A DNA stretch of 5,409 nucleotides from an uncultured Clostridium sp. Its GTDB lineage: Bacteria; Bacillota; Clostridia; TANB77; CAG-465. The position numbers and the translations under genes are program-made. The stretch covers positions 1 to 5,409 of the forward strand of contig USJA01000083.1 of the NCBI GenBank assembly GCA_900554875.1, given 5' to 3'. The notes below the pieces were generated by a model. The model had not been told where the DNA came from, did no database searches, and worked only from the letters and a program-made list of their open reading frames with translations. Positions 1-5,409 of the stretch are shown here, piece after piece. Every line of letters starts with the position of its first letter. The first letter of the stretch is position 1.

Positions 1-75
1 CTTTATACCAATATTATTGGATTCTTTTAATAACATATTATAAAAAAAACTATTTTCATGTGAAATATTATTCAT
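1..75 (-). CDS. rsmG: 16S rRNA (guanine-N7) methyltransferase RsmG (GidB), N-terminal fragment
   Basis: Only the first 25 codons are inside the window; the gene runs off the left edge in frame. The peptide starts MNNISHENSFFYNMLLKES and ends in NNIGIK. It carries no catalytic motif, because the SAM-binding fold of RsmG lies further on. The assignment rests mainly on position: rsmG (gidB) directly follows mnmG (gidA) in this order in many Bacillota. The weak helical pattern, with an F..ML pair followed by a 'gi' turn, fits the usual RsmG N-terminus. The start is fixed by an in-frame stop just upstream and by an AAAAGGAG ribosome binding site at 87-94, 11 nt from the ATG. It begins 29 nt after the mnmG stop, so it is probably co-transcribed. 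RsmG methylates a guanine in the 530 loop of 16S rRNA (established for the family). An eight-T tract (sense strand) lies within the Ser-Phe-Phe-Tyr codons. Another gene here is possible but less likely. Confidence 0.68.
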   Translation of the reverse strand, partial: MNNISHENSFFYNMLLKESNNIGIK

Positions 76-104
76 AAATTTAATTTCTCCTTTTCATATG
101 AAAT

Positions 105-1994
105 TTATAATTTATTTTGGCTAAGATAAATAAGAAGAACAGATATATCCGCAGGAGATACACCAGAAATACGTGAAGCCTGTCCTACAGATAAAGGTTT
201 TTGTTTATTTAGTTTTTGCCTGGCCTCTAGGCTTAAGCCCTTTATATTTTCATAATCAATATCTACATTTAACTTCTTATTTTCCATCTTTTTAAATTCT
301 TCAATTTGATCTAATTGTAATTTAATATATCCTTCATATTTAATTTCTATTTCTGCCTCCTCAACAACAGAATCAGGCAAAGGCTCTCTCAAAGAATCAA
401 TATCAATTAAATTAGCATAATTTAATTCACTTCTCTTTAATAAATCACTGAGTTTTAATCCAGTTTGTAATGGAGAGCTATTAAGCCCTTCAAGAATGGA
501 GTTAACTTTTTTATTAGGTTTAATAGAAGTAGTTCTTAATCTATTAATTTCTTTTTCAATAAGTTTTTGCTTATTTAAAAACATTTTATATCTTTCATCT
601 GATATAAGTCCAATTTGATGTCCAATAGGAGTTAATCGAATATCAGCATTATCTTGCCTTAACATTAATCTGTATTCCGAACGAGATGTCATCATTCTAT
701 ATGGTTCATTTGTCCCTTTTGTAACCAAATCATCAATAAGAACCCCTATATATGCTTGAGATCTATCTAATATTAACGGATCTTTTTTATCAGATTTTCT
801 AGCTGCATTTATTCCAGCAATTATACCTTGAGCAGCAGCTTCCTCATATCCAGAACTTCCATTAACTTGTCCAGCAAAAAATAATCCCTCTATCCCTTTA
901 TATTCCAAACTCAATTTTAGATTTGTTGAATCAATACAATCATATTCAATTGCATATGCAGGTCTCATAAGTTTTGCATTTTCAAGACCAGGAACAGTTC
1001 TATACATTTGAATCTGCACTTCTTCAGGAAGAGATGATGACATACCTTGAATATACATTTCTGAAGTCTTCTCTCCTAATGGTTCAATAAATAATTGATG
1101 TCTTTGTTTATCCCTAAATCTAACAACCTTATCCTCTATAGAAGGACAGTATCTTGGTCCTATACCATGAATTCGACCGCTATATATAGGTGATCTATCC
1201 AAATTATCAAGTATGATTTTATGTGTGTTTTCATTAGTATATGTTAAATAACAATCTACTTGTTTTTTATTTAAAATATCTTTATTTCCTTCATTTTCAA
1301 AAGAAAACGGAACTATTTTTTTATCGCCATGTTGTACTTCCATTTCATTAAAATTCATAATATTGGCATTAATTCTTGCAGGTGTACCAGTTTTAAATCT
1401 TCTAAGTTCCACACCTATATCTATCAAACTTTGCGACAAATCATTTGCAGGAAAAACTCCATCTGGTCCACTCTCATATGAAATTTCTCCAATTATAACT
1501 TTTCCTTTTAAATATGTACCTGTTGCAACAACAATTTGGCTTGCATATACTTCAGCACCAATCTTAGTCTTTACCCCAATAACTTTATTTTTTTCATCAT
1601 TTACAAGTATTTCAACAATTTCAGCCTGATATAAATCAAGATTTTTCTGATTTTCTAAAGTTTTTTTCATTTCAATATGATACATTTTTCTATCAGATTG
1701 AACTCTTAGAGAATGAACAGCCGGCCCCTTTGACATATTTAACATTTTAGATTGAATAAATGTCTTATCAGCATTTTTTGCCATTTCCCCTCCTAAAGCA
1801 TCTATTTCTCTTACAAGATGTCCTTTAGAAGTTCCACCTATACTTGGATTACAAGGCATATTAGCTAGTGTTTCCATATTTATAACAAAAATAGCTGTTT
1901 TTTTACCAAGTCTAGCACTAGCAAGAGCTGCTTCACATCCAGCATGCCCAGCACCAATAACAATAACATCATAATTTCCTAGTGAATAACTCAT
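105..1994 (-). CDS. mnmG: tRNA uridine-5-carboxymethylaminomethyl modification enzyme MnmG (GidA)
   Basis: This FAD-dependent cytoplasmic enzyme works with MnmE to install the (carboxymethyl)aminomethyl group on C5 of the wobble uridine U34 in certain tRNAs. The frame gives 629 residues, the usual family length. An N-terminal Rossmann motif GAGHAG (residues 14-19) binds FAD. NMPCNPSIGG (45-54) carries Cys48, and GPRYCPSIEDK (279-289) carries Cys283; these match the two conserved cysteines of the E. coli enzyme (47 and 277) and the first GidA signature. The second signature, AGQVNGSSGYEEAAAQG, is at 374-390, and the tRNA-binding TSRSEYRL block at about 436. The C-terminal helical part (about 550-629, with LSVGQASRISGVSPADIS) is the region that contacts MnmE. 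I place the start at the ATG at 1994 rather than a TTG at 2018. The product then begins MSYSLGNYDVIVIG as in relatives, and an AAGTAGGT ribosome binding site sits 6 nt upstream. The TTG would overlap mnmE by 16 nt. The gene follows mnmE by 8 nt. It looks intact and functional. Confidence 0.97.
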   Translation of the reverse strand: MSYSLGNYDVIVIGAGHAGCEAALASARLGKKTAIFVINMETLANMPCNPSIGGTSKGHLVREIDALGGEMAKNADKTFIQSKMLNMSKGPAVHSLRVQSDRKMYHIEMKKTLENQKNLDLYQAEIVEILVNDEKNKVIGVKTKIGAEVYASQIVVATGTYLKGKVIIGEISYESGPDGVFPANDLSQSLIDIGVELRRFKTGTPARINANIMNFNEMEVQHGDKKIVPFSFENEGNKDILNKKQVDCYLTYTNENTHKIILDNLDRSPIYSGRIHGIGPRYCPSIEDKVVRFRDKQRHQLFIEPLGEKTSEMYIQGMSSSLPEEVQIQMYRTVPGLENAKLMRPAYAIEYDCIDSTNLKLSLEYKGIEGLFFAGQVNGSSGYEEAAAQGIIAGINAARKSDKKDPLILDRSQAYIGVLIDDLVTKGTNEPYRMMTSRSEYRLMLRQDNADIRLTPIGHQIGLISDERYKMFLNKQKLIEKEINRLRTTSIKPNKKVNSILEGLNSSPLQTGLKLSDLLKRSELNYANLIDIDSLREPLPDSVVEEAEIEIKYEGYIKLQLDQIEEFKKMENKKLNVDIDYENIKGLSLEARQKLNKQKPLSVGQASRISGVSPADISVLLIYLSQNKL

Positions 1995-2000
1995 TATATT

Positions 2001-2008
2001 ACCTACTT
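2001..2008 (-). promoter_or_regulatory. Ribosome binding site of mnmG, overlapping the mnmE stop codon
   Basis: On the minus strand this reads AAGTAGGT, one mismatch from the AAGGAGGT consensus, and lies 6 nt before the ATG at 1994. The TAG inside it is the mnmE stop codon (2003-2005). A ribosome ending mnmE therefore sits on the mnmG initiation site, which suggests translational coupling of two proteins that form one complex. It decides the mnmG start against the longer TTG-initiated frame. Confidence 0.7.
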
Positions 2009-3379
2009 TCCTAAACAAAATTTTTCAAAAATTTTATTTATAATATCTTGATTTACGTCAGCCCCTATAATTTCACCTAAAGACTTAGTAGCATTTTTAA
2101 TAACAATAGAAACAATATCTATAGGTTCATTATTAATAATTTCATTTTTTGCAACTTCTAAGTATTCTTTTGATTTATTAAGTAAATTTCTATGTCTTTC
2201 ATTTGTTATTATAAGTTCATTTTCAAAATCAAGATCATTTGTATTGAATATTTCCTCAATCTTATCCTTTAATTTGTCTACTCCCTTATTATTCAAAACA
2301 GACATCTTTATTATATTTTTTACTTTAATTCGATTTAAAACTTTCAAAATAGCATCAAATTTTGATTTTTTATTTTTGTCTATCTTATTTATCGCCACAA
2401 TTAATTTTACGCCCTTATTTTGGATTTTAGAAAGAATTTCAACATCATCATTTTCTATTCCATTTTCTACATTTAAAATATAAATAACAAGATCAGCTTC
2501 ATTTATTTTTTCAATACTTCTTTTAACACCAATTTTTTCAACCACATCTTCAGTTTTTCTAATTCCAGCAGTATCAGACAAATTTAAAACAATATTTCCA
2601 ATATTAATTCTTTCCTCTATAACATCACGAGTCGTACCCGGAATATCTGTTACAATTGCTTTATCGCTTTTAGACAAAATATTTAAAAGTGAAGATTTAC
2701 CAACGTTAGGTTTTCCAAGAATTACAACATTTACACCATCATTGATATATTTTCCTTGTTCATACGTATCTAAGACCTTGTTTATTTCAAAAATCTTTTT
2801 ATTTAAAAGCTTAATAACATTGTCATTTTCAACTTCATCATAATCATACTCTGGATAATCAACACTAACTTCAATATGCGCCATTAATTCAATTAATTCT
2901 TCTCTAATTTCTCTTATTTTATTATATAAATCACCTTCAAGGTTATTTGCAGCAATTCGAGCTTGTGTAGAATTTTTTGAATTTATAAGATTTATAACAG
3001 CTTCTGCTTTGGTAAGATCCATCTTACCATTTAAAAAAGCTCTCTTTGAAAATTCACCAGGCTCAGCAAGTCTAGCTCCATTTTCTAATACAAGTTGCAA
3101 AATTTTTTTAGTTATTTGAACTCCACCATGACAATTAATCTCACATACATCTTCACCCGTATATGACCTTGGATTTTCAAAATATGAAACCAAAACAGCA
3201 TCAATAACCTTAGAATTTTCAATAATTTTACCATAAATTATACTATTGGGTTTTAGTTCGGATTTAGATACAAATATTTTATTTATTATATTCAAACTTT
3301 CCTTACCACTTATTCTTATAATACTTATACCGCTATTTGATAATGCAGTTCCAACTGCAGCTATAGTATCTGTTGACAT
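2003..3379 (-). CDS. mnmE: tRNA modification GTPase MnmE (TrmE, ThdF)
   Basis: This potassium-activated GTPase partners with MnmG in wobble-uridine (U34) modification; its N-terminal domain binds a folate one-carbon donor. The product has 458 residues, the normal length. The N-terminal domain (about 1-118) starts TDTIAAVGTALSNSGISIIR and contains SYTGEDVCEINCHGG (72-86) and EPGEFSKRAFLNGKMDL (106-122). The helical domain surrounds an inserted G domain with G1 GKPNVGKS (222-229), the K-loop/G2 block PGTTRD (247-252), G3 DTAG (269-272) and G4 NKID (331-334). Glu281, in VVEKIG, lines up with the catalytic Glu282 of the E. coli enzyme. The C-terminus ends FCLGK, keeping the essential cysteine (Cys455) of the family's FCIGK tail. 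The ATG at 3379 has AAAGGA 9 nt upstream. The gene follows jag after 51 nt that include a terminator-like hairpin, and it ends 8 nt before mnmG. All key motifs are present. Confidence 0.97.
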   Translation of the reverse strand: MSTDTIAAVGTALSNSGISIIRISGKESLNIINKIFVSKSELKPNSIIYGKIIENSKVIDAVLVSYFENPRSYTGEDVCEINCHGGVQITKKILQLVLENGARLAEPGEFSKRAFLNGKMDLTKAEAVINLINSKNSTQARIAANNLEGDLYNKIREIREELIELMAHIEVSVDYPEYDYDEVENDNVIKLLNKKIFEINKVLDTYEQGKYINDGVNVVILGKPNVGKSSLLNILSKSDKAIVTDIPGTTRDVIEERINIGNIVLNLSDTAGIRKTEDVVEKIGVKRSIEKINEADLVIYILNVENGIENDDVEILSKIQNKGVKLIVAINKIDKNKKSKFDAILKVLNRIKVKNIIKMSVLNNKGVDKLKDKIEEIFNTNDLDFENELIITNERHRNLLNKSKEYLEVAKNEIINNEPIDIVSIVIKNATKSLGEIIGADVNQDIINKIFEKFCLGK

Positions 3380-3399
3380 AACGATTTTTCCTTTCCTAT

Positions 3400-3424
3400 A
3401 AAAAGTCAGCTAATGCTGACCTTT
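3400..3424 (-). terminator. Terminator-like hairpin between jag and mnmE, with T-tracts on both sides
   Basis: The core is a perfect inverted repeat, GTCAGC (3405-3410) and GCTGAC (3415-3420), with a 4-base TAAT loop. In minus-strand RNA the stem extends through one G-U pair and three A-U pairs (3401-3404 with 3421-3424) and is followed by five U (3404-3400), the layout of an intrinsic terminator. Read on the plus strand, the same stem is followed by CTTTATTTTTTT, so it could act in both directions. The six-pair GC-containing core and short U-run suggest a weak or leaky terminator. It starts 7 nt after the jag stop codon and ends about 20 nt before the mnmE ATG, so the mnmE ribosome binding site lies outside it. 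It may reduce read-through from the rnpA-yidC-jag block into mnmE-mnmG. Function is inferred from structure only. Confidence 0.5.
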
Positions 3425-3430
3425 ATTTTT

Positions 3431-4087
3431 TTAATTATATTTTTTCTTTATAACAACTCTTCTTCTTGGTTCTTCACCTTGAGATTCAGTCTCAACATCA
3501 TCTCTTTTTGCAAGTTCAGTGTGAATTATAAGTCTTTCATAAGCAGACATTGGTTCTAATCTAATTGGCTTTCTAAATTTAATAACGTTGTTAGCCATTT
3601 TATTTGCTAAATTTCTTAATTTTTCTTCTTTTTTCTTTTTATAATCATTTACTTCTACAAATACCTTTGCACTTTCTTCATTTTCTTTTTGAAGCATAGC
3701 ATTAAGCAATGATTGAAAAGACTCAATAGTTTTACCTTTATAACCAATTAAATGAGAAACCTTATCCCCTTCTATAGTTAAATTAATTTGGTTTTTACCT
3801 CTTTCTATTTTATAGTTTAATTTATCGTCTCCAGTAATTTTAAATAATTCATTTAGGATTTTATCTAGTCTATTAATCGTATCTTCAGCTTGTGAATCAC
3901 TTATTTTTCTATCAACAGTAAGTCTAACCTTCGCCATTTTTGCAGATAAAATTCCTAATACACCACCTGAAGATGCTTCTTCTAAGACTTCAATTTTAAC
4001 ATCATCACGAGATACTTTTAATTCCTCAAGTCCCTTTCTTATAGCTTCTTCAGTATTTTTTCCTATTTGTTCTGTAACTCTTTTCAT
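3431..4087 (-). CDS. khpB: RNA-binding protein Jag/KhpB (SpoIIIJ-associated protein)
   Basis: This is a cytoplasmic RNA-binding protein. In other Bacillota, KhpB (also called Jag or EloR) pairs with KhpA and influences cell elongation and division. The 218-residue product has the full three-domain layout. The Jag-N domain (about 1-58) contains GGVLGILSAKMAKV at 41-54. A type II KH domain (about 90-148) has the GYKG form of the GxxG loop at 115-118, within HLIGYKGKTIESFQ. The R3H domain (about 150-215) has the R-x3-H motif as Arg185/His189 in YERLIIH, followed by GEEPRRRVVI (204-213). The linker between Jag-N and KH is short (about 30 residues) and rich in charged residues. The ATG at 4087 shares its last base pair position with the yidC stop (TAATG), and a strong AAAAGGAGGT site lies inside the yidC 3' end. 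jag next to yidC is the classic arrangement, hence its name. Confidence 0.95.
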   Translation of the reverse strand: MKRVTEQIGKNTEEAIRKGLEELKVSRDDVKIEVLEEASSGGVLGILSAKMAKVRLTVDRKISDSQAEDTINRLDKILNELFKITGDDKLNYKIERGKNQINLTIEGDKVSHLIGYKGKTIESFQSLLNAMLQKENEESAKVFVEVNDYKKKKEEKLRNLANKMANNVIKFRKPIRLEPMSAYERLIIHTELAKRDDVETESQGEEPRRRVVIKKKYN

Positions 4088-4926
4088 TAAATTTTACCTC
4101 CTTTTTCAAGTGCTAATATTTTTTCTTTATCTTTTTTTACAACCTTATTAATAATAAATTGTTGAATAAACTGTAAAATGCTACCTGTAAGCCAATATAC
4201 ACCCAATGCTAAAGGCATTATATATGAAAAGAAACCTGACATAAGTGGCATCATTAAATTAGTTGTTTTCTGCATTTCAGCCTGCTCTGGTGTTTGCTCC
4301 GTATTACGTTGTGAATATTTATTAAGTAAAAATGAAACTATAAAAGTCAAAACTGGAATTACTAAAGATGCAGGATTAGCCCTTTTATTTTCATCCTTAT
4401 TAAACACATTTGATGGAACATCCCCCAAATTAATTCCAGGTATAGCTTGCATTTCAATAAGATTATGTTCTTTAGCAACTAATAATTCATTTGCTTGCAT
4501 TTCTTTATCAGTTACATCTTCCTTATTTAATAATTGCTGAGTATATGTTTTAATTTCTTCCTGTGGTGTTTGAACTATATAAGTAAGGGGTTGCTTTACA
4601 ATATAAAACATTGCTAGTATAATTGGAAGTTGTATAATTAAAGGTAAACATCCTGAAAGTGGATTTACCTTATTCTCTTTGTATAAATTCATTAATTCTT
4701 GTGTTTGTTTTTCTTTATCATTCTTATATTTATCTTGTATTTCCTTTTGCTTTACAGACATTTTATTCATTTTTTCCATAGATTTTATTTGAATCCATGC
4801 AAGTGGAAAAAGAACTATCTTTGTAAATAAAGTAAAAAGTAAAATTGTTATAAAATAGTTTTGTCCAACTATATCATAAATAAACCTTATAATATAGCCT
4901 AAAAGCGACGCTATTGCTTGTATCAT
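4087..4926 (-). CDS. yidC: Membrane protein insertase YidC (Oxa1/SpoIIIJ family)
   Basis: YidC inserts and folds proteins in the cytoplasmic membrane, alone or with SecYEG. The 279-residue product has a hydrophobic start, a first core segment at about 24-45 (YFITILLFTLFTKIVLFPL), and a charged cytoplasmic hairpin at about 46-88 that looks like a coiled coil. The hallmark NPLSGCLPLIIQLPI follows at 88-102, leading into the next segment (to about 115). After an outer loop of about 70 residues come hydrophobic segments at about 187-203 and, in a long stretch, 223-258. The basic C-terminal tail is short. There is no lipobox cysteine, unlike B. subtilis SpoIIIJ. The groove arginine of the family appears as Lys36. 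I place the start at the ATG at 4926: the GAGGA ribosome binding site is 6 nt upstream of it, whereas the ATG at 4932 would directly abut that site. The gene sits between yidD and jag, as expected. Confidence 0.96.
   Translation of the reverse strand: MIQAIASLLGYIIRFIYDIVGQNYFITILLFTLFTKIVLFPLAWIQIKSMEKMNKMSVKQKEIQDKYKNDKEKQTQELMNLYKENKVNPLSGCLPLIIQLPIILAMFYIVKQPLTYIVQTPQEEIKTYTQQLLNKEDVTDKEMQANELLVAKEHNLIEMQAIPGINLGDVPSNVFNKDENKRANPASLVIPVLTFIVSFLLNKYSQRNTEQTPEQAEMQKTTNLMMPLMSGFFSYIMPLALGVYWLTGSILQFIQQFIINKVVKKDKEKILALEKGGKI
4096..4105 (-). promoter_or_regulatory. Ribosome binding site of jag, nested in the yidC coding end
   Basis: The minus strand reads AAAAGGAGGT, the strongest Shine-Dalgarno match in the window, 8 nt before the jag ATG at 4087. 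It is encoded within the last codons of yidC (Glu-Lys-Gly-Gly-Lys-Ile-stop). With the TAATG stop-start overlap, this suggests coupled translation of YidC and Jag. Confidence 0.8.
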
Positions 4927-4932
4927 TAACAT

Positions 4933-4937
4933 TCCTC
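4933..4937 (-). promoter_or_regulatory. Ribosome binding site that fixes the yidC start
   Basis: The minus strand reads GAGGA, falling in the gap after the yidD TGA stop (4941-4943). Two in-frame ATGs follow: one immediately adjacent (4932, zero spacing) and one after 6 nt (4926). Only the second has workable spacing, so the mature start should be the shorter form, MIQAIASLLG. Confidence 0.75.
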
Positions 4938-4940
4938 ATT

Positions 4941-5192
4941 TCATTTTAAAATATCAATGCCTCCATGTGAAAATGGATTACATCTAATTATTCTATATAT
5001 AGCAAGTATATTACCTTTAATTATACCATATTTGTCAATTGCTTGTTTAGCATACTCGGAACAAGTTGGATAATATTTACAATGTCTTCCTAATCCAGGA
5101 GAAATAAATTTTTGATATAACTCAATAAGTTTAATTTCTAATATTCTTGGCACTCTTACAACAAATTTTAAAAATTTAAAAAATTTATTCAT
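4941..5192 (-). CDS. yidD: Membrane protein insertion efficiency factor YidD
   Basis: YidD is a small membrane-associated protein that improves insertion of YidC-dependent proteins in E. coli; its biochemical action is poorly defined. The 83-residue product fits the usual length of about 70-90. An amphipathic, basic N-terminus (MNKFFKFLKFVVRVPR) precedes IELYQKFISPGLGRHCKYYP. The family core is present: C-x3-PTCS-x2-Y with Cys38 and Cys44, then the RCNPFSHGGID block (70-80) with Cys71. The three conserved cysteines are all kept. I choose the ATG at 5192, which overlaps the rnpA end by 8 nt and has GAGGA 11 nt upstream. A TTG at 5210 would add six residues (MRNYNF) but would overlap the ribosome binding site itself and is unlikely. 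yidD between rnpA and yidC is the standard order. It stops 14 nt before yidC. Confidence 0.95.
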   Translation of the reverse strand: MNKFFKFLKFVVRVPRILEIKLIELYQKFISPGLGRHCKYYPTCSEYAKQAIDKYGIIKGNILAIYRIIRCNPFSHGGIDILK

Positions 5193-5409
5193 AAAGTTGT
5201 AATTCCTCAAAACATTTTTTTATATCATCATCTAAAGAAAGATATGTAACATCTTTAAATAAACAATTTTTTTTAAATAAAATAACAATATTAAATCCCT
5301 TTTTTAATGATAATTCTTCATTTTTGTAAATTTCTCTTACCCATCTTTTTAGTTTATTTCTTGCAACACTATTACCATTTTTTTTAGAAACACAAATTCC
5401 AAGATAATT
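5185..5409 (-). CDS. rnpA: Ribonuclease P protein component RnpA, C-terminal part
   Basis: The frame is open to the right edge and gives the last 74 residues of a protein usually about 110-125 long, so the N-terminal part lies beyond the window. It encodes the small protein that binds RNase P RNA and helps recognise the pre-tRNA 5' leader. The visible part starts NYLGICVSKKNGNSVARNKL and contains the family's RNA-binding signature, here ARNKLKRWVRE (16-26), in place of the common RNR-x-KR-x2-RE; Asn18, Lys21, Arg22 and Arg25 are kept. It is followed by the strand GFNIVILFK (38-46) and a final helix at DDDIKKCFEELQLYE (60-74). It ends with TAA at 5185-5187, inside the start of yidD. Two eight-A tracts (sense strand) occur in lysine-rich stretches. 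Upstream, outside the window, rpmH and then dnaA/oriC would be expected from the usual order. Confidence 0.93.
   Translation of the reverse strand, partial: NYLGICVSKKNGNSVARNKLKRWVREIYKNEELSLKKGFNIVILFKKNCLFKDVTYLSLDDDIKKCFEELQLYE
5204..5208 (-). promoter_or_regulatory. Ribosome binding site of yidD, inside rnpA
   Basis: The minus strand reads GAGGA, within the rnpA codons for Phe-Glu-Glu-Leu, 11 nt before the yidD ATG at 5192. The spacing is somewhat long but workable. The site overlaps the possible TTG start at 5210 and so argues against it. Together with the 8-nt gene overlap, this suggests yidD translation is coupled to rnpA. Confidence 0.6.

Noticed and set aside
83..100. Tiny ATG-started frame (five codons) between mnmG and rsmG, a possible leader peptide
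   Set aside because: It is only Met-Lys-Arg-Arg-Asn-stop and contains the rsmG ribosome binding site itself. It has no ribosome binding site of its own.
92..103. Twelve-base palindrome TTTCATATGAAA between mnmG and rsmG
   Set aside because: It has no loop, is AT-rich with a weak stem, and has no T-run following as a terminator should. It is short enough to be expected by chance; an operator role cannot be supported.
1363..1629. Plus-strand open frame of 88 codons opposite mnmG
   Set aside because: It lies entirely antisense to conserved MnmG codons, has a hydrophobic, low-complexity product typical of the complement of an AT-rich gene, and no convincing ribosome binding site was seen.
2244..2483. 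Plus-strand open frame of 79 codons opposite mnmE
   Set aside because: It is antisense to the MnmE G domain; the Phe/Ile/Ser-rich translation is what the complement of Lys/Asn/Asp codons gives. It resembles no family I know.
3380..3430. Possible riboswitch or T-box leader before mnmE
   Set aside because: The gap is only 51 nt and is accounted for by the small hairpin plus the ribosome binding site. That is too short for a known riboswitch aptamer or T-box.
3434..3439. Perfect TATAAT (minus strand) near the end of jag, a possible mnmE promoter -10 box
   Set aside because: It arises from the last Lys-Tyr-Asn codons of jag. No -35 box occurs at 16-18 bp (the sequence there reads GAAGAG), and the nearest TTGTTA is only 11 bp away. 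Such matches are frequent by chance at this AT content, and a transcript from it would have to pass the hairpin.
4178..4540. Plus-strand open frame of 120 codons opposite yidC
   Set aside because: It is fully inside yidC on the other strand. The YidC product carries clear family motifs, and this frame has none.

Overview
This window is a stretch of the conserved chromosomal cluster found near the replication origin of many Bacillota. Every gene lies on the minus strand. In transcription order (right to left) they are rnpA (3' part), yidD, yidC, jag/khpB, mnmE, mnmG and rsmG (5' end only). The DNA is strongly AT-rich (about 30% GC or less by eye), codons mostly end in A or T, and Shine-Dalgarno sequences of the GGAGG type are present. 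Gene order, composition and the clostridial style of YidC (no lipobox, a long outer loop) point to a low-GC Gram-positive bacterium, probably in or near the Clostridia. I cannot name a genus. TGA ends yidD and TGG encodes Trp, so the standard bacterial code applies.

Layout. 5185-5409: last 74 codons of rnpA, the protein subunit of RNase P. 4941-5192: yidD, overlapping the end of rnpA by 8 nt. 4087-4926: yidC membrane protein insertase, 14 nt after yidD. 3431-4087: jag/khpB RNA-binding protein, sharing one base with the yidC stop (TAATG). 3380-3430: the widest gap (51 nt), which holds a perfect 6-bp inverted repeat with flanking A/T tracts that looks like a weak intrinsic terminator or attenuator. 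2003-3379: mnmE. 105-1994: mnmG, 8 nt after mnmE. 76-104: short spacer with a ribosome binding site. 1-75: first 25 codons of what is very probably rsmG. No stretch longer than 51 nt lacks a gene.

How the genes work together. There are two functional blocks. rnpA-yidD-yidC-jag covers tRNA 5' maturation, membrane protein insertion and an associated RNA-binding regulator; the genes are packed with overlaps and nested ribosome binding sites, which suggests translational coupling. mnmE-mnmG-rsmG covers RNA modification: MnmE and MnmG form one enzyme complex that modifies U34 of tRNA wobble positions, and RsmG methylates 16S rRNA. The hairpin at 3400-3424 sits exactly between the blocks.

The complete genes keep their family's key catalytic motifs. 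The start codons of mnmG, yidC and yidD are better placed at internal ATGs than at the longest possible reading frame, as argued in each entry. I found no mobile element, CRISPR array, RNA gene, toxin/antitoxin or unfamiliar protein. This is an ordinary housekeeping region, and the findings are modest.
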